Of a DNA stretch of 64,000 nt, positions 52,390 through 61,112 are shown piece by piece. The position numbers and the translations under genes were made by a program. The stretch's first letter is position 1, and each line of letters opens with the position of its first letter. The notes under the pieces are model-generated. The model made no database searches, was not told where the DNA came from, and saw only the letters and a program-made list of their open reading frames with translations. This stretch comes from an uncultured Anaerolineae bacterium (GTDB lineage: Bacteria > Chloroflexota > Anaerolineae > Aggregatilineales > Phototrophicaceae): the NCBI GenBank assembly GCA_934216615.1, contig CAKQCB010000003.1, positions 1-64,000 of the forward strand. Direction: 5' to 3'.

Positions 52390-53907
52390 ATGAACCGATT
52401 TCTGAAATTTACCGTTTGTATAAGCCTACTTGGGGTGCTGTTGAGCACGTCGCAGTTGTTCGCGCAAAACACCCCTTTAGCCCTGTATCAAACCGTTGTC
52501 GGAACCCTTGAAGCGGGCACAAGCCAACAATATTTTTTTGCAGGTCAAAGTGGGCAAGTCATCAGCCTAGAAGTCCATGCCACAGGCGAACTTGATCCGC
52601 TTCTGAGCTTGGTCGATGGCAGTGGCTTAGAACTGATCCATAACGACGATTATGCCTATCCCCTCTCGAGCGATTCGCTGATTGAGGCGATCACCCTTCC
52701 CCGAACCGATACCTATACCATCACCGTCAGCGGGTATGGTGACAGCGCGGGCGGGTACGAACTCACACTCAGCGCGGGATACAGCACCTTAACCACAACC
52801 GAAAGTTTCACAGTGAATCACGGTTGGGAAGGCGCTGACGGCACGATTGAAGTTGCCGACGGCCAACTGGTAGCGCATATTGAAGGCGCGAACAGGAACC
52901 TACTCATCACCCCACCGGATGAGAGTGAGGTGATTTCGATTGGGTTATCTCGCGTTGAGATCACGGTTTTAGATGGGGATGATGCGTGGATGGTGGGGTT
53001 CATGCTCCACAAAAACGGCGACAATTATTACCTAATCCAGATTCGGCATGATGGGTTATGGCGCTTCTCCAAGATTGAGGACAACCAACCAACGGTACTT
53101 CGAGATTGGATTTCGCACCCGAACATTGTAGCGGGGCAAACTACGTTCACCCTCTCCGCGCTGACACGCAATCACGGCTTCCACTTTTTCTATAATGATG
53201 GGTTTATCGGCGCGAGTAGTGATACCACATGGACAGAAGGCGTTGTTGGGCTTCATGTTGCGTCCACCAACCGACAAAACACGTCGATTGATGTCGCCTT
53301 TGATAACCTGCTCACCACTACGCCAACCCTGTTCAGCGGTGAACCCATCCTGCCTGAAGCTATTCAAATCCGTGATGCTAATTTCATCACGCTCGAACTT
53401 CAACGACGGCATTTAGTCGATGCAACTGGGGTTCAACTGCTCACCGTTCCTAGCAGTACCCTCGAATATTCACGGGCGGGTATCAACCGCTTGATGTTAG
53501 GCGGTGGGCAAACCTACGCCAACTTTGCGCTTGGCGCCACCGTGACCTTAGAAGCAGGGCTGAGAGGCGTGACGGGCTGTGGATTAATTTCGCGGTATAT
53601 CGATGAGCAAAATTATATCCTTGCGTATGTTGACCAAACGGGAAGTCACGGTGTTTCGGTGCGTCATGGCGAGGTGTTTGAAGAAGGGATTTTTGTTGAA
53701 CTATCCGTGTCGCCCATGCAAGCGACGCATAACATGGTGCTGATTGGCATTGGTTCAACATTATATTATTACCTCGATGGCATCCTCGCAGGACAGCTCG
53801 ACGTTCCAGAACAACGTGGACAAGTCGGAACGGCAGTCGTCAACTATGAGAGCATTAGCACCACATGCACCGTCAGCAATTTATGGGTCTGGGCATGGGG
53901 TGAATAG
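52390..53907 (+). CDS. secreted PPC-domain protein with beta-sandwich C-terminus
   Basis: The 505-residue protein has a signal peptide (LKFTVCISLLGVLLSTSQLFA), a bacterial pre-peptidase C-terminal (PPC) domain at about 30-125 (GTLEAGTSQQYFFAGQSGQVIS, ITLPRTDTYTITVSGYG) and two domains of a concanavalin-like sandwich type (WMVGFMLHKNGDNYYLIQIR, VGTAVVNYESISTTCTVSNLW). It may bind carbohydrates outside the cell. No catalytic residues were recognised. Its last codons lie in the first copy of an 86-bp direct repeat. Confidence 0.75.
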   Translation: MNRFLKFTVCISLLGVLLSTSQLFAQNTPLALYQTVVGTLEAGTSQQYFFAGQSGQVISLEVHATGELDPLLSLVDGSGLELIHNDDYAYPLSSDSLIEAITLPRTDTYTITVSGYGDSAGGYELTLSAGYSTLTTTESFTVNHGWEGADGTIEVADGQLVAHIEGANRNLLITPPDESEVISIGLSRVEITVLDGDDAWMVGFMLHKNGDNYYLIQIRHDGLWRFSKIEDNQPTVLRDWISHPNIVAGQTTFTLSALTRNHGFHFFYNDGFIGASSDTTWTEGVVGLHVASTNRQNTSIDVAFDNLLTTTPTLFSGEPILPEAIQIRDANFITLELQRRHLVDATGVQLLTVPSSTLEYSRAGINRLMLGGGQTYANFALGATVTLEAGLRGVTGCGLISRYIDEQNYILAYVDQTGSHGVSVRHGEVFEEGIFVELSVSPMQATHNMVLIGIGSTLYYYLDGILAGQLDVPEQRGQVGTAVVNYESISTTCTVSNLWVWAWGE

Positions 53908-53978
53908 AACCTCATCAGACATTATCCCCTTAACGTAGCAACAAAAAAGTGCAGAGGGTTTCTCTGCACTTTTTTTAT
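53893..53978 (+). repeat. 86-bp direct repeat, copy 1, ending in a terminator
   Basis: The copy starts inside the last codons of the PPC gene (GCATGGGGTGAATAG) and ends with a terminator stem GTGCAGAG-GGTTT-CTCTGCAC and T-run. Copy 2 lies 1698 bases further. The two differ at two single bases and in the loop, which is GGTTT here and AAACC (the reverse complement) in copy 2. Confidence 0.95.
53944..53977 (+). terminator. terminator of the PPC gene operon
   Basis: AAAAAAGTGCAGAG and CTCTGCACTTTTTT flank the loop GGTTT. An A-run before and T-run after make it usable on both strands. Confidence 0.92.
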
Positions 53979-54190
53979 TCTCAAATAACGCGGGCATTCG
54001 ACTCGATCTTATGAAGACGCACTCAGGTTCACCAGCGCATCAAGCGCGTATAAAGACGATAGCTTCTCTAAGCAGACAATATCCTTTAGTGTGTATCTTT
54101 TGAGAAGTTTTTTGAAAAATAATTTTGTTAAGGTAATGTTATGTATGTCATTGCTACACATGCTGACAAGTTAGAAATAGGAAAATTAAA

Positions 54191-55492
54191 ATGTTTCATA
54201 TAAAACGTATTTATCTTGGAATACTCTGGATTTTCGCTTGTTTAGTCCTTCTGTTGAGCGGTGTGAATCTGCCTGCTTACGCGCAAGATACCGTTATTTT
54301 AATTGATCCTGCCCTCTATTATGGAGGCAGTTCCGGCTCACCTATGACGCCTACCAATCAACGAACAGATAACCCCGCAGGAACCTGCGCATGGAGATGG
54401 AACGGGACGACAGTTGGAGGCGCGTCCGCAAAGGCACAAATTGCCATCACACCTACATTGTTAGGGTTTGCGCCGAATGCGTTAAGAATCGAACATATTG
54501 AAAGTATCAGCTATCACACCTACAAAGCCACTGCTGCGACCGCAAGCGCAGACTTTTATATCAACCTTTACTATAGCTTAAGCGGGCATGGAAGCAGTGG
54601 TATCGGACGAATTGACTTTGAAAATCTTTATGCGTATAACCTCAATGGGCCGGGTGGACAATGGAATAGATGGTCAACAGATGTGGGGACAAACCAACTC
54701 ACCTTCCATGATTATGTCACTGCTGGCACGCATATAGGCTTTTACGGTGGCCCAACACTCCCCCAGCTTACGAGTGGGCCTATAACATGGACAAACCCTC
54801 CTAGCGGAAGCACACAAACATACGATTATCGCGCGGGGGTTGTGCAAGTATTCCTATTTGATACCGCCAGTAGCTCAACAGGGTTATGGTCAACCTTCTA
54901 TAATGATGCATTAGGCGGCGCGGATTCTGGTTATATCGACTTGATCGAGTTCAGATTTTCAGCGGCGGCAGGTGGGCCAACACACGTCATGGTTGATTTG
55001 GAATGCAATTATCCCCCAACCCCCACGCCGACGAATACATCTACACCGATCTCAACGATTGTTCCTACGGTAACGCCACCCCCTTCAGCGAGCAGTACAC
55101 CCGTTGTTGTTGTTCCAGAAGTTGCCCCTTGCTCTTTAGTGGGTGGCTCAACAAGCAGTATTGTCCGTGCAGAGGCGGCCGCGCCGGGCGTACACTGCCG
55201 AATCATTAACGAAAATGGCGCCTATGTACAACATTCCGCCGAAGTAGGTGATATCAATTTGATTAATCTTGGCGTGCGTCAGGCTGTGGATATCTTCCGC
55301 TTTGATGCCAACGGCGTACAATTAACCTCGCTCAATGCGCCAACATGGGTTTGTTTACAAGGCTTAGGAAACTTCTACTTCCGTGACGCAAACGGACAAC
55401 CCCGCACAACCACCCTTCTGCCAAGCACCGTGCAAAATGGCTTCACCTGTGCAACAATCCCGAATGCGGGGACGGTTGTACTGACCGGTTAA
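54191..55492 (+). CDS. secreted protein with Thr/Pro linker, unknown function
   Basis: The 433-residue protein has a signal peptide (GILWIFACLVLLLSGVNLPAYA), an N-terminal beta-rich domain (about 30-275) that I do not recognise, a Thr/Pro linker (CNYPPTPTPTNTSTP followed by IVPTVTPPPSAS) and a C-terminal small domain (about 315-433: HCRIINENGAYVQH, IFRFDANG, FYFRDANGQP). The arrangement is common for secreted Chloroflexota proteins. The gene is enclosed by the two copies of the 86-bp repeat, which may mark how it came here. Confidence 0.7.
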   Translation: MFHIKRIYLGILWIFACLVLLLSGVNLPAYAQDTVILIDPALYYGGSSGSPMTPTNQRTDNPAGTCAWRWNGTTVGGASAKAQIAITPTLLGFAPNALRIEHIESISYHTYKATAATASADFYINLYYSLSGHGSSGIGRIDFENLYAYNLNGPGGQWNRWSTDVGTNQLTFHDYVTAGTHIGFYGGPTLPQLTSGPITWTNPPSGSTQTYDYRAGVVQVFLFDTASSSTGLWSTFYNDALGGADSGYIDLIEFRFSAAAGGPTHVMVDLECNYPPTPTPTNTSTPISTIVPTVTPPPSASSTPVVVVPEVAPCSLVGGSTSSIVRAEAAAPGVHCRIINENGAYVQHSAEVGDINLINLGVRQAVDIFRFDANGVQLTSLNAPTWVCLQGLGNFYFRDANGQPRTTTLLPSTVQNGFTCATIPNAGTVVLTG

Positions 55493-55514
55493 ACTGCGTT
55501 AACGATCTTTGGAG

Positions 55515-55546
55515 GGCTTATGTCAACACAGGCATAAGCCTTTTTA
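55515..55546 (+). terminator. terminator after the secreted protein gene
   Basis: GGCTTATG (55515-55522) pairs with CATAAGCC (55533-55540) around a ten-base loop, followed by TTTTTA. It lies 23 bases after the stop codon. Confidence 0.9.
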
Positions 55547-55590
55547 TTTATTACGGTGAGGGATGAGCGTATCCCCTTCATGATTGGTTT

Positions 55591-55676
55591 GCATGGGGTG
55601 AATAGAACCTCATCAGGCATTATCCCGTTAACGTAGCAACAAAAAAGTGCAGAGAAACCCTCTGCACTTTTTTTAT
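55591..55676 (+). repeat. 86-bp direct repeat, copy 2, with flipped hairpin loop
   Basis: This copy matches 53893-53978, including the tail GCATGGGGTGAATAGAACC that in copy 1 is the end of a coding frame; here it has no gene. The terminator stem is the same but the loop is AAACC instead of GGTTT, as if the hairpin had been inverted. Confidence 0.95.
55642..55675. terminator. bidirectional terminator between convergent secreted-protein genes
   Basis: The stem GTGCAGAG/CTCTGCAC with flanking A-run and T-run lies 26 bases from the end of the minus-strand glycosidase gene, so it can also stop transcription coming from that side. Confidence 0.85.
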
Positions 55677-55700
55677 ACTTACTTGATGGAGCTATTCGAC

Positions 55701-57122
55701 CTAGCCACCCATCACAGAACGCAGTTGGCTACAAGCGGCGCAAGAACCATCGGGACGGTAGATTGCGTACCCACCCATCGGGTCGGTTGCTGTGTAGAAG
55801 GGGAAGTCCACGTTCCAAATAATCATCAAACGTACACGGCCACTTTGGGCTGCTGCTGAAGCGGCACCTGCTAACCAGCTAGCGTGTTCGGCGAGGCTGG
55901 TATCTGCTGCCCAACCAAAGCTGGCAGGGAGAGGTGAGGCGAAACCTTCAGGTGACAGGTACCCTAATTCGGTGAAGCAAACGGGCTTCCCACCGAAGGG
56001 ATTGTAACCACGCGCTAACATCGAGCTAAAGTAATAGGTTGGGTAGCTACCACGAGGATCAGCACTATTTTGGGTTGGGGAAATGATGCCTTCGTTGTAG
56101 TGCAAACCGACACAGTCGAGGTAGCTTGCCGCGCCTGCTTGTGCCATTTGTTGCATGAACACATCGTCATTGCAACCGCCGGAACCACAGCCTGCCGCGC
56201 CGAAGAACCCCGTAGGCGCAGGCGCACCGCTGATCACAAGGGTGCTGGAATTGGCGCCCTTGATGGCATTGAATGATGCCGCGAGCAGTTGAGTATACGT
56301 ACCGCCATTGATGGAACCCGCAGGCCATTCACGATCAATGTTGGGTTCGTTCCAAATTTCAATCGCGTCTGCGCCTAAACTAGCCGCACCCGCCACAAAT
56401 TGAGCGTAGCTTGCGATATAAGCATTGTAGTCACCCATTTGAGAGGGTTCACCCACAACACCTAACAAAATCTTGAAACCGTTGGCATGAGCGGCATTAA
56501 TTGCGCCCGCAACGATGGCGGGGTCTGCGCCAAGGCTGTAACGAATTTGAGTTTTTGCCCAGCTCATCCCTGCACTGCGCATGATTGCCACCGTGTTGGC
56601 GTTCATTTCGAGGTAGTGCCCACCAAGTTCGAAGGCACCGGTTGCACCACTGCCAGCGACAGGCGCAGGTAAGTTTCCTGTTTCTGCGGCGGGGGCAGCT
56701 GTGCTTGCGGTTGAACCCGTGGTGTCGTCGGTGATTTGATCACATGCGGTGATGAGGGTGGTATCGAAGCTGGCACGGCCTTCATAACGACGACCGAACA
56801 AGTCAGTGATTAAGAAGCGCCATCCAAAATACAGTGCGCGCGCTTCAGCAGGGTTTTCAAAAGTAACACAGCTATCAATCCCGTTACGGAATTCGACTTG
56901 TTCGAAGTCCCAACGTTGGACGATATTTAAATCAACGCTAAATTTTTCTTCAAGTGCATCACGTGTAGCAGCATACGCTAACCACAAACGATCTGTTGGA
57001 GTAGCAGTTGGGCCTGCTTGCGCTTCCACAGTTGTCGGCGAGCCGATGAATGCAAATGCGCCAATAAAAACCATCAGCGCGGCAGTACACCAAACAGGTA
57101 ACCAGCGGTGTTTGTTCTGCAT
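55701..57122 (-). CDS. secreted clan-A-type glycoside hydrolase-like protein
   Basis: The 473-residue protein has a signal peptide (WCTAALMVFIGAFAFIGSPTTVEA), a short N-terminal region with two Cys, a Thr/Ala/Pro linker and a TIM-barrel-like domain from about 160 (MSWAKTQIRYSLG, KILLGVVGEPSQMG, AIEIWNEPNIDREWP with the probable acid/base Glu, PVCFTELGYLSPEG with the probable nucleophile, IIWNVDFPFY). This fits GH5/GH39-type enzymes. The exact family and substrate are not clear. I use the ATG at 57120-57122, with AGAGG before it; the ATG at 57143 is an alternative. Confidence 0.8.
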   Translation of the reverse strand: MQNKHRWLPVWCTAALMVFIGAFAFIGSPTTVEAQAGPTATPTDRLWLAYAATRDALEEKFSVDLNIVQRWDFEQVEFRNGIDSCVTFENPAEARALYFGWRFLITDLFGRRYEGRASFDTTLITACDQITDDTTGSTASTAAPAAETGNLPAPVAGSGATGAFELGGHYLEMNANTVAIMRSAGMSWAKTQIRYSLGADPAIVAGAINAAHANGFKILLGVVGEPSQMGDYNAYIASYAQFVAGAASLGADAIEIWNEPNIDREWPAGSINGGTYTQLLAASFNAIKGANSSTLVISGAPAPTGFFGAAGCGSGGCNDDVFMQQMAQAGAASYLDCVGLHYNEGIISPTQNSADPRGSYPTYYFSSMLARGYNPFGGKPVCFTELGYLSPEGFASPLPASFGWAADTSLAEHASWLAGAASAAAQSGRVRLMIIWNVDFPFYTATDPMGGYAIYRPDGSCAACSQLRSVMGG

Positions 57123-57517
57123 AACTGTACAACCTCTTAACATATTGTCTGATCAAATGTTACCGAATCCACCATTTAGTGAATAGGCAATCGCAGTAGT
57201 TTACGAAATTGAGGGCAGTTTTTCCAGCATTTGGATTTCAGAAACGATTTTTTAATGAAAATCGTAGGTAAGGCGTTGGGCAAATTACGCTCAATATGTG
57301 CTAGCAAGCGCACCAAAACTTGAATGAAGCGCATTTTACCTCACGGTAAACTCATTTTTACCTTATATAAACTCTGACTTCACCATAAAAACAAGTTCAT
57401 TTCGTACATCATTCAAGTTGCGACTTAACAAATGGTGTGGAAGCATCATAAGCGTTTCAAGTATCGTAAAACACGTTCCAGAAAATCATTTTTATCTTCC
57501 TGTGAAAGGATATTTAC
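57123..57517. other. 395-base divergent intergenic region between glycosidase and iron genes
   Basis: No coding frame is supported. TTTACC occurs at 57335-57340 with its inverse GGTAAA at 57345-57350 and again as TTTTACC at 57356-57362, followed by TTATATAAA. This could be an operator-promoter set for the iron genes; it does not match the known Fur box. GAAAGGA before the GTG at 57518 is a good ribosome site. Confidence 0.4.
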
Positions 57518-58573
57518 GTGAAACGCACATGGATCACCCTCTTGGGCATGGGCTTTGTCCTGTCTAATTTAAGTTTGGTTGGGGCACAAGAGAGCCTCGA
57601 TTTAAGCGGGATCAAAACCTACTTGGAAGCGAATGTAGCGCAGTTACAAGCGGAAACAACGCGCCTTGAAACCGTCGCGCAAGAATATTATGCCCTTGCG
57701 GAAAATGCAGGCTTTGATTATGCCCTCGTGTGGGCAAATGACCGTGCCGCCGCCGCAAGCGCAGTTCTCAATGCGCGGGATGCTTGGCTCGTCTTCAGCC
57801 CGCTCTATGAGCAAGTTGAGGGGATCGTTGCGGGTGTGCCAGCGCTGGCCGATTATGATGTGGTCTTAGATGCGGGTGCATCTGGCGAAGATGACCCCGA
57901 AGAAGGCGTCACCTTCGACCTCACCCTGCGCGATGGACGTGTTTTGGAACGTCCGGGCAATCTATTTGGGGTGTTAGAAAGCACTTTATGGGGCACTGAA
58001 GAAGCCTACAGCGCTGGCGTTGCCGCCGACCTGAACTTGAACAGTAGCCTTGATTTTGGTGATGTTCTGCCGGATGCCAATGTTCTGCTTGCCGCCGCTG
58101 AAACCACTCGTCAATATGTTGATGATTTAGTCGCTTCTTCGACAGCATGGGAACCCACCACCGAAGATGCCTTCACGGCATTGGTGGTCATGGTGCCAAC
58201 CATGAGCGAATACTTCGCTTCATGGCGCGATTCGCGTTTTGTCTCTGGTGAGGCAAGCACCCAACGTGATTTTGTCGTCATTTCGCGTTTGGCCGATATT
58301 GGTGACATCCTCGGCGGGTTGCAGATTGTCTATGACAACGTTGCCCCGCTCATCGAAAGTGCTGATGCCGCCCAAAATGAACAGATCGCAACGGGCTTGA
58401 CCAATCTCCAAGCCTACGTCAACGACATTTACACACAAGAATTGGATGGGCGTATCTTCACCGCCGAAGAAGCAGATATTTTCGGTACAGAAGCACAAAC
58501 CCGCGCTCAAAATATCGCAGGGCAAATCACGCAAGTGGCGGCCTTGTTGAACATCACTTTACCCGAAGAATAG
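57518..58573 (+). CDS. imelysin/EfeO-like secreted protein lacking the usual His motif
   Basis: The 351-residue protein has a GTG start, a signal peptide (ITLLGMGFVLSNLSLVGAQ) and a nearly all-helical rest. The middle has RPGNLFGVLESTLWGTEEAY, aligned by eye with the imelysin segment that normally reads GFHxIEYLLWG; the metal-binding His is replaced by Gly while the Glu and LWG remain. It lies just upstream of an FTR1 permease gene, as EfeO-like proteins do, and probably belongs to an iron-uptake pair. The match to imelysin is moderate. Confidence 0.6.
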   Translation: MKRTWITLLGMGFVLSNLSLVGAQESLDLSGIKTYLEANVAQLQAETTRLETVAQEYYALAENAGFDYALVWANDRAAAASAVLNARDAWLVFSPLYEQVEGIVAGVPALADYDVVLDAGASGEDDPEEGVTFDLTLRDGRVLERPGNLFGVLESTLWGTEEAYSAGVAADLNLNSSLDFGDVLPDANVLLAAAETTRQYVDDLVASSTAWEPTTEDAFTALVVMVPTMSEYFASWRDSRFVSGEASTQRDFVVISRLADIGDILGGLQIVYDNVAPLIESADAAQNEQIATGLTNLQAYVNDIYTQELDGRIFTAEEADIFGTEAQTRAQNIAGQITQVAALLNITLPEE

Positions 58574-58608
58574 TCGCTCATTGATCGGCGATAAGCAGAG
58601 GTAGTTAT

Positions 58609-58638
58609 GAAGGGACAATTTCGTTGTCCCTTCTTTTT
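58609..58638 (+). terminator. terminator or attenuator between the imelysin-like and FTR1 genes
   Basis: GAAGGGACAA (58609-58618) pairs with TTGTCCCTTC (58624-58633) with a TTTCG loop and a T-run. It lies between two genes that look functionally linked, so it may lower expression of the permease relative to the secreted protein. Confidence 0.85.
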
Positions 58639-58662
58639 GTTCATAGAAATGAGGATTCCCAC

Positions 58663-61029
58663 ATGCGACATCATCAAAATCGGTTCATCGCATGTTTTTT
58701 CAGTTGTATCTTACTCATCTTGAGCGTAAATGGGGTGACTGCTCAGACGGATATCACGCCACCGCTGGCGGCTGAACAGATTCGCCAATCGCTGTTTAAC
58801 ACCCAAATTGCGCTGATGGGCGATCATGCCACTGAAGCGCAGATGGCATTTGATGAAACGGTACAGCTTTATCAGGCGGTACTGTCACCCAGTTTTGAAA
58901 TCTATGCACCCACGCTTGCGCAGAACATCCAAATTCATTTTGATGCGGCTCAAACGGCGATTGATGAGAGGGATACCATCCGCTTTGTCAGCTTGCGCAG
59001 TTTGATCTATACAGGGCTTTTAGAAGGTGCGATGGATGTGGTTGAGGCTTCACTCACCAACAACGATACTGTCACAGCGTCCTTGTGGCTTCCGCTGCGT
59101 GAATTCCGTCCGTCAACACGATTCATCCGCCCACCCGTTGATGCCACGCTGGCAGTACAAGCACTCTCACGAGGTATTCTGACAGAAAGCGCGGCGGTCG
59201 AAGCAGTCAACCGTGATCTGCTCGATACCTATCAAGCCCAACTCATGCTCACCCTACAAGCGGCCGATGAAGCGAGTCGGAATCAATTCGCTTTGCGTTT
59301 AGCGGAAGAAACAGCCTTAGCGCGTGGGTATTTTAATATTTTTGCTGATGTTTATGCCGAACAACGCGGTGAAGATGCGCTTCACACGCTCGAAGACACG
59401 TTTGATGCGCTCATTAACACCGCCATCACAAGCGACTTTGAAGAATATGCCCAAACCCGCGCGCAAATCAGTGACAGGATGATGGGGTTTGCGGCCGTTC
59501 CGCTGTCTGAAAACGATCTCGCCCGTCGCGCTGGTCAGTTCACACGCTATCTAACGCTCGTGCCCATTGAATATGCGCGGGGGGTACGCGGGGGTGTCGT
59601 TACCAATGACATCGAAATTCAAGAAGCGTTAACGTTCCAAGCGGGGGCAGCAACAGCTTTTGCCGAGCTTCAGCCCGCCTTGCGCGTTGACCATGCCGAT
59701 ACGGTAGATCAGATTGATGCTCTGCTGGCACAGATATTAGAGCAAATCCGAACGGTTGCGGAACCTAGTGCGCTCCAAGCCAATGCCGATGAAGCATTGA
59801 GCCTTGCGCGAAGCATCATCCCTGAATCATGGCTGGCGAGCAGTGCCGAATCTGACTTGGATGTCATCCGCTCTGTCCTCGATCAGATCACGGTCGCCGC
59901 CCAACAAGGAGACTACCGCGCGGCAGAATCTTCTCGTTTAGAAGCATATGCTATGCTCGAACTGGGCATTGAACAGCGTCTGAACGCGTTTGCGCCGGAA
60001 ATGTCCGCGCATATCGAAAGTTTATTTTGGCAAGGCACCGCCGAACAACAAGGCCTCGCGGCCCTCATCGCCAACCAAGCGTCTACCACTGAACTGCGTT
60101 CCACTCTGACGGCGCTCAACACCGCGCTCGATGAAGCGACCTTACTGCTCAGCGCAGGGCAAGCCGCCCCTGCAGTCGTTGTCGGGAATGCGGCGATCAT
60201 CGTGTTTCGCGAAGGTCTAGAAGCGGTACTGATCTTGTCGTCATTATTGGCAAGTTTGCGCACCGTCGATCAAAAACAATACCGTCGCCCCTTAGCCATT
60301 GGCGCATTGGTCGCGCTCGGCGCAACCGCTGTAACGTGGATTGTTGCCACACAAATTTTGAATGTCTTACTACCCCTCGGCGAAACACTCGAAGCGATTG
60401 TGTCCATCATCGCAATCGGCGTGTTGATCCTTGTGACCAATTGGTTCTTTCACAAAACCTATTGGGTGGACTGGATGGCGAACTTTCACACGCGCAAACG
60501 TCAATTGATTAAAGGCGTCGCGGCAGTGACCATCAGCCAATCTTTCGGGTTAGTCTTGTTGGGGTTCACCAGCATTTACCGCGAAGGCTTTGAAACGGTC
60601 TTATTCCTTCAGTCGTTGGTTTTGGAAGCAGGGACCAGCATCGTTCTGCAAGGAGTGTTACTCGGTTCGATTGCAACCGTGATTGTAGGGGTCATCACCT
60701 TCTCTCTACAAGTGCGCCTGCCCTACAAGAAGATGTTGATCGTCACTGGCGTGATGATCGGCGCGGTTTTGCTGACAATGGTGGGGCACACTGTCCATGT
60801 GATGCAAGCCATCGGTTGGATGCCAATCACGCCGATTCAAGGGGTCTATTTCCCGTTCTGGATGGGTCAATGGTTCGGGTTGTTCGCAACATGGCAAGGC
60901 ATCATTTTGCAGATTGCCGCCGCTACGTTTGTGATTGGCAGTTATTTCCTCGCCGAACGGCAAAAAACCAAACACCGAGAAGATGCCACAGCCAAACACA
61001 CTACCCCTGCGGAAGTTGGTGGCGATTAA
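58663..61029 (+). CDS. FTR1-family iron permease with long N-terminal extracytoplasmic extension
   Basis: The 788-residue protein begins with a signal peptide (FIACFFSCILLILSVNGVTAQ), followed by about 490 mainly helical residues and then seven membrane segments. The permease part has the two iron-binding motifs REGLE (516-520) and REGFE (640-644) of FTR1/EfeU. The long N-terminal part (for example SLWLPLREFRPSTRF) is helical and may bind iron outside the membrane; similar extensions exist in some FTR1 proteins. The start is ATG 58663 after GAGGA; a TTG 13 codons upstream is unlikely. Confidence 0.9.
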   Translation: MRHHQNRFIACFFSCILLILSVNGVTAQTDITPPLAAEQIRQSLFNTQIALMGDHATEAQMAFDETVQLYQAVLSPSFEIYAPTLAQNIQIHFDAAQTAIDERDTIRFVSLRSLIYTGLLEGAMDVVEASLTNNDTVTASLWLPLREFRPSTRFIRPPVDATLAVQALSRGILTESAAVEAVNRDLLDTYQAQLMLTLQAADEASRNQFALRLAEETALARGYFNIFADVYAEQRGEDALHTLEDTFDALINTAITSDFEEYAQTRAQISDRMMGFAAVPLSENDLARRAGQFTRYLTLVPIEYARGVRGGVVTNDIEIQEALTFQAGAATAFAELQPALRVDHADTVDQIDALLAQILEQIRTVAEPSALQANADEALSLARSIIPESWLASSAESDLDVIRSVLDQITVAAQQGDYRAAESSRLEAYAMLELGIEQRLNAFAPEMSAHIESLFWQGTAEQQGLAALIANQASTTELRSTLTALNTALDEATLLLSAGQAAPAVVVGNAAIIVFREGLEAVLILSSLLASLRTVDQKQYRRPLAIGALVALGATAVTWIVATQILNVLLPLGETLEAIVSIIAIGVLILVTNWFFHKTYWVDWMANFHTRKRQLIKGVAAVTISQSFGLVLLGFTSIYREGFETVLFLQSLVLEAGTSIVLQGVLLGSIATVIVGVITFSLQVRLPYKKMLIVTGVMIGAVLLTMVGHTVHVMQAIGWMPITPIQGVYFPFWMGQWFGLFATWQGIILQIAAATFVIGSYFLAERQKTKHREDATAKHTTPAEVGGD

Positions 61030-61049
61030 GCCCTCTCTGCACACACAAA

Positions 61050-61079
61050 AAGACCCAACAAGAAGATTTGTTGGGTCTT
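61050..61079. terminator. terminator between FTR1 and CpXC genes
   Basis: AAGACCCAACAA (61050-61061) pairs with TTGTTGGGTCTT (61068-61079) with a GAAGAT loop. It lies between convergent genes and can serve both. Confidence 0.88.
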
Positions 61080-61112
61080 AAGAAAAGTTCACTTTTTAAG
61101 TTCAGGCGTGTT

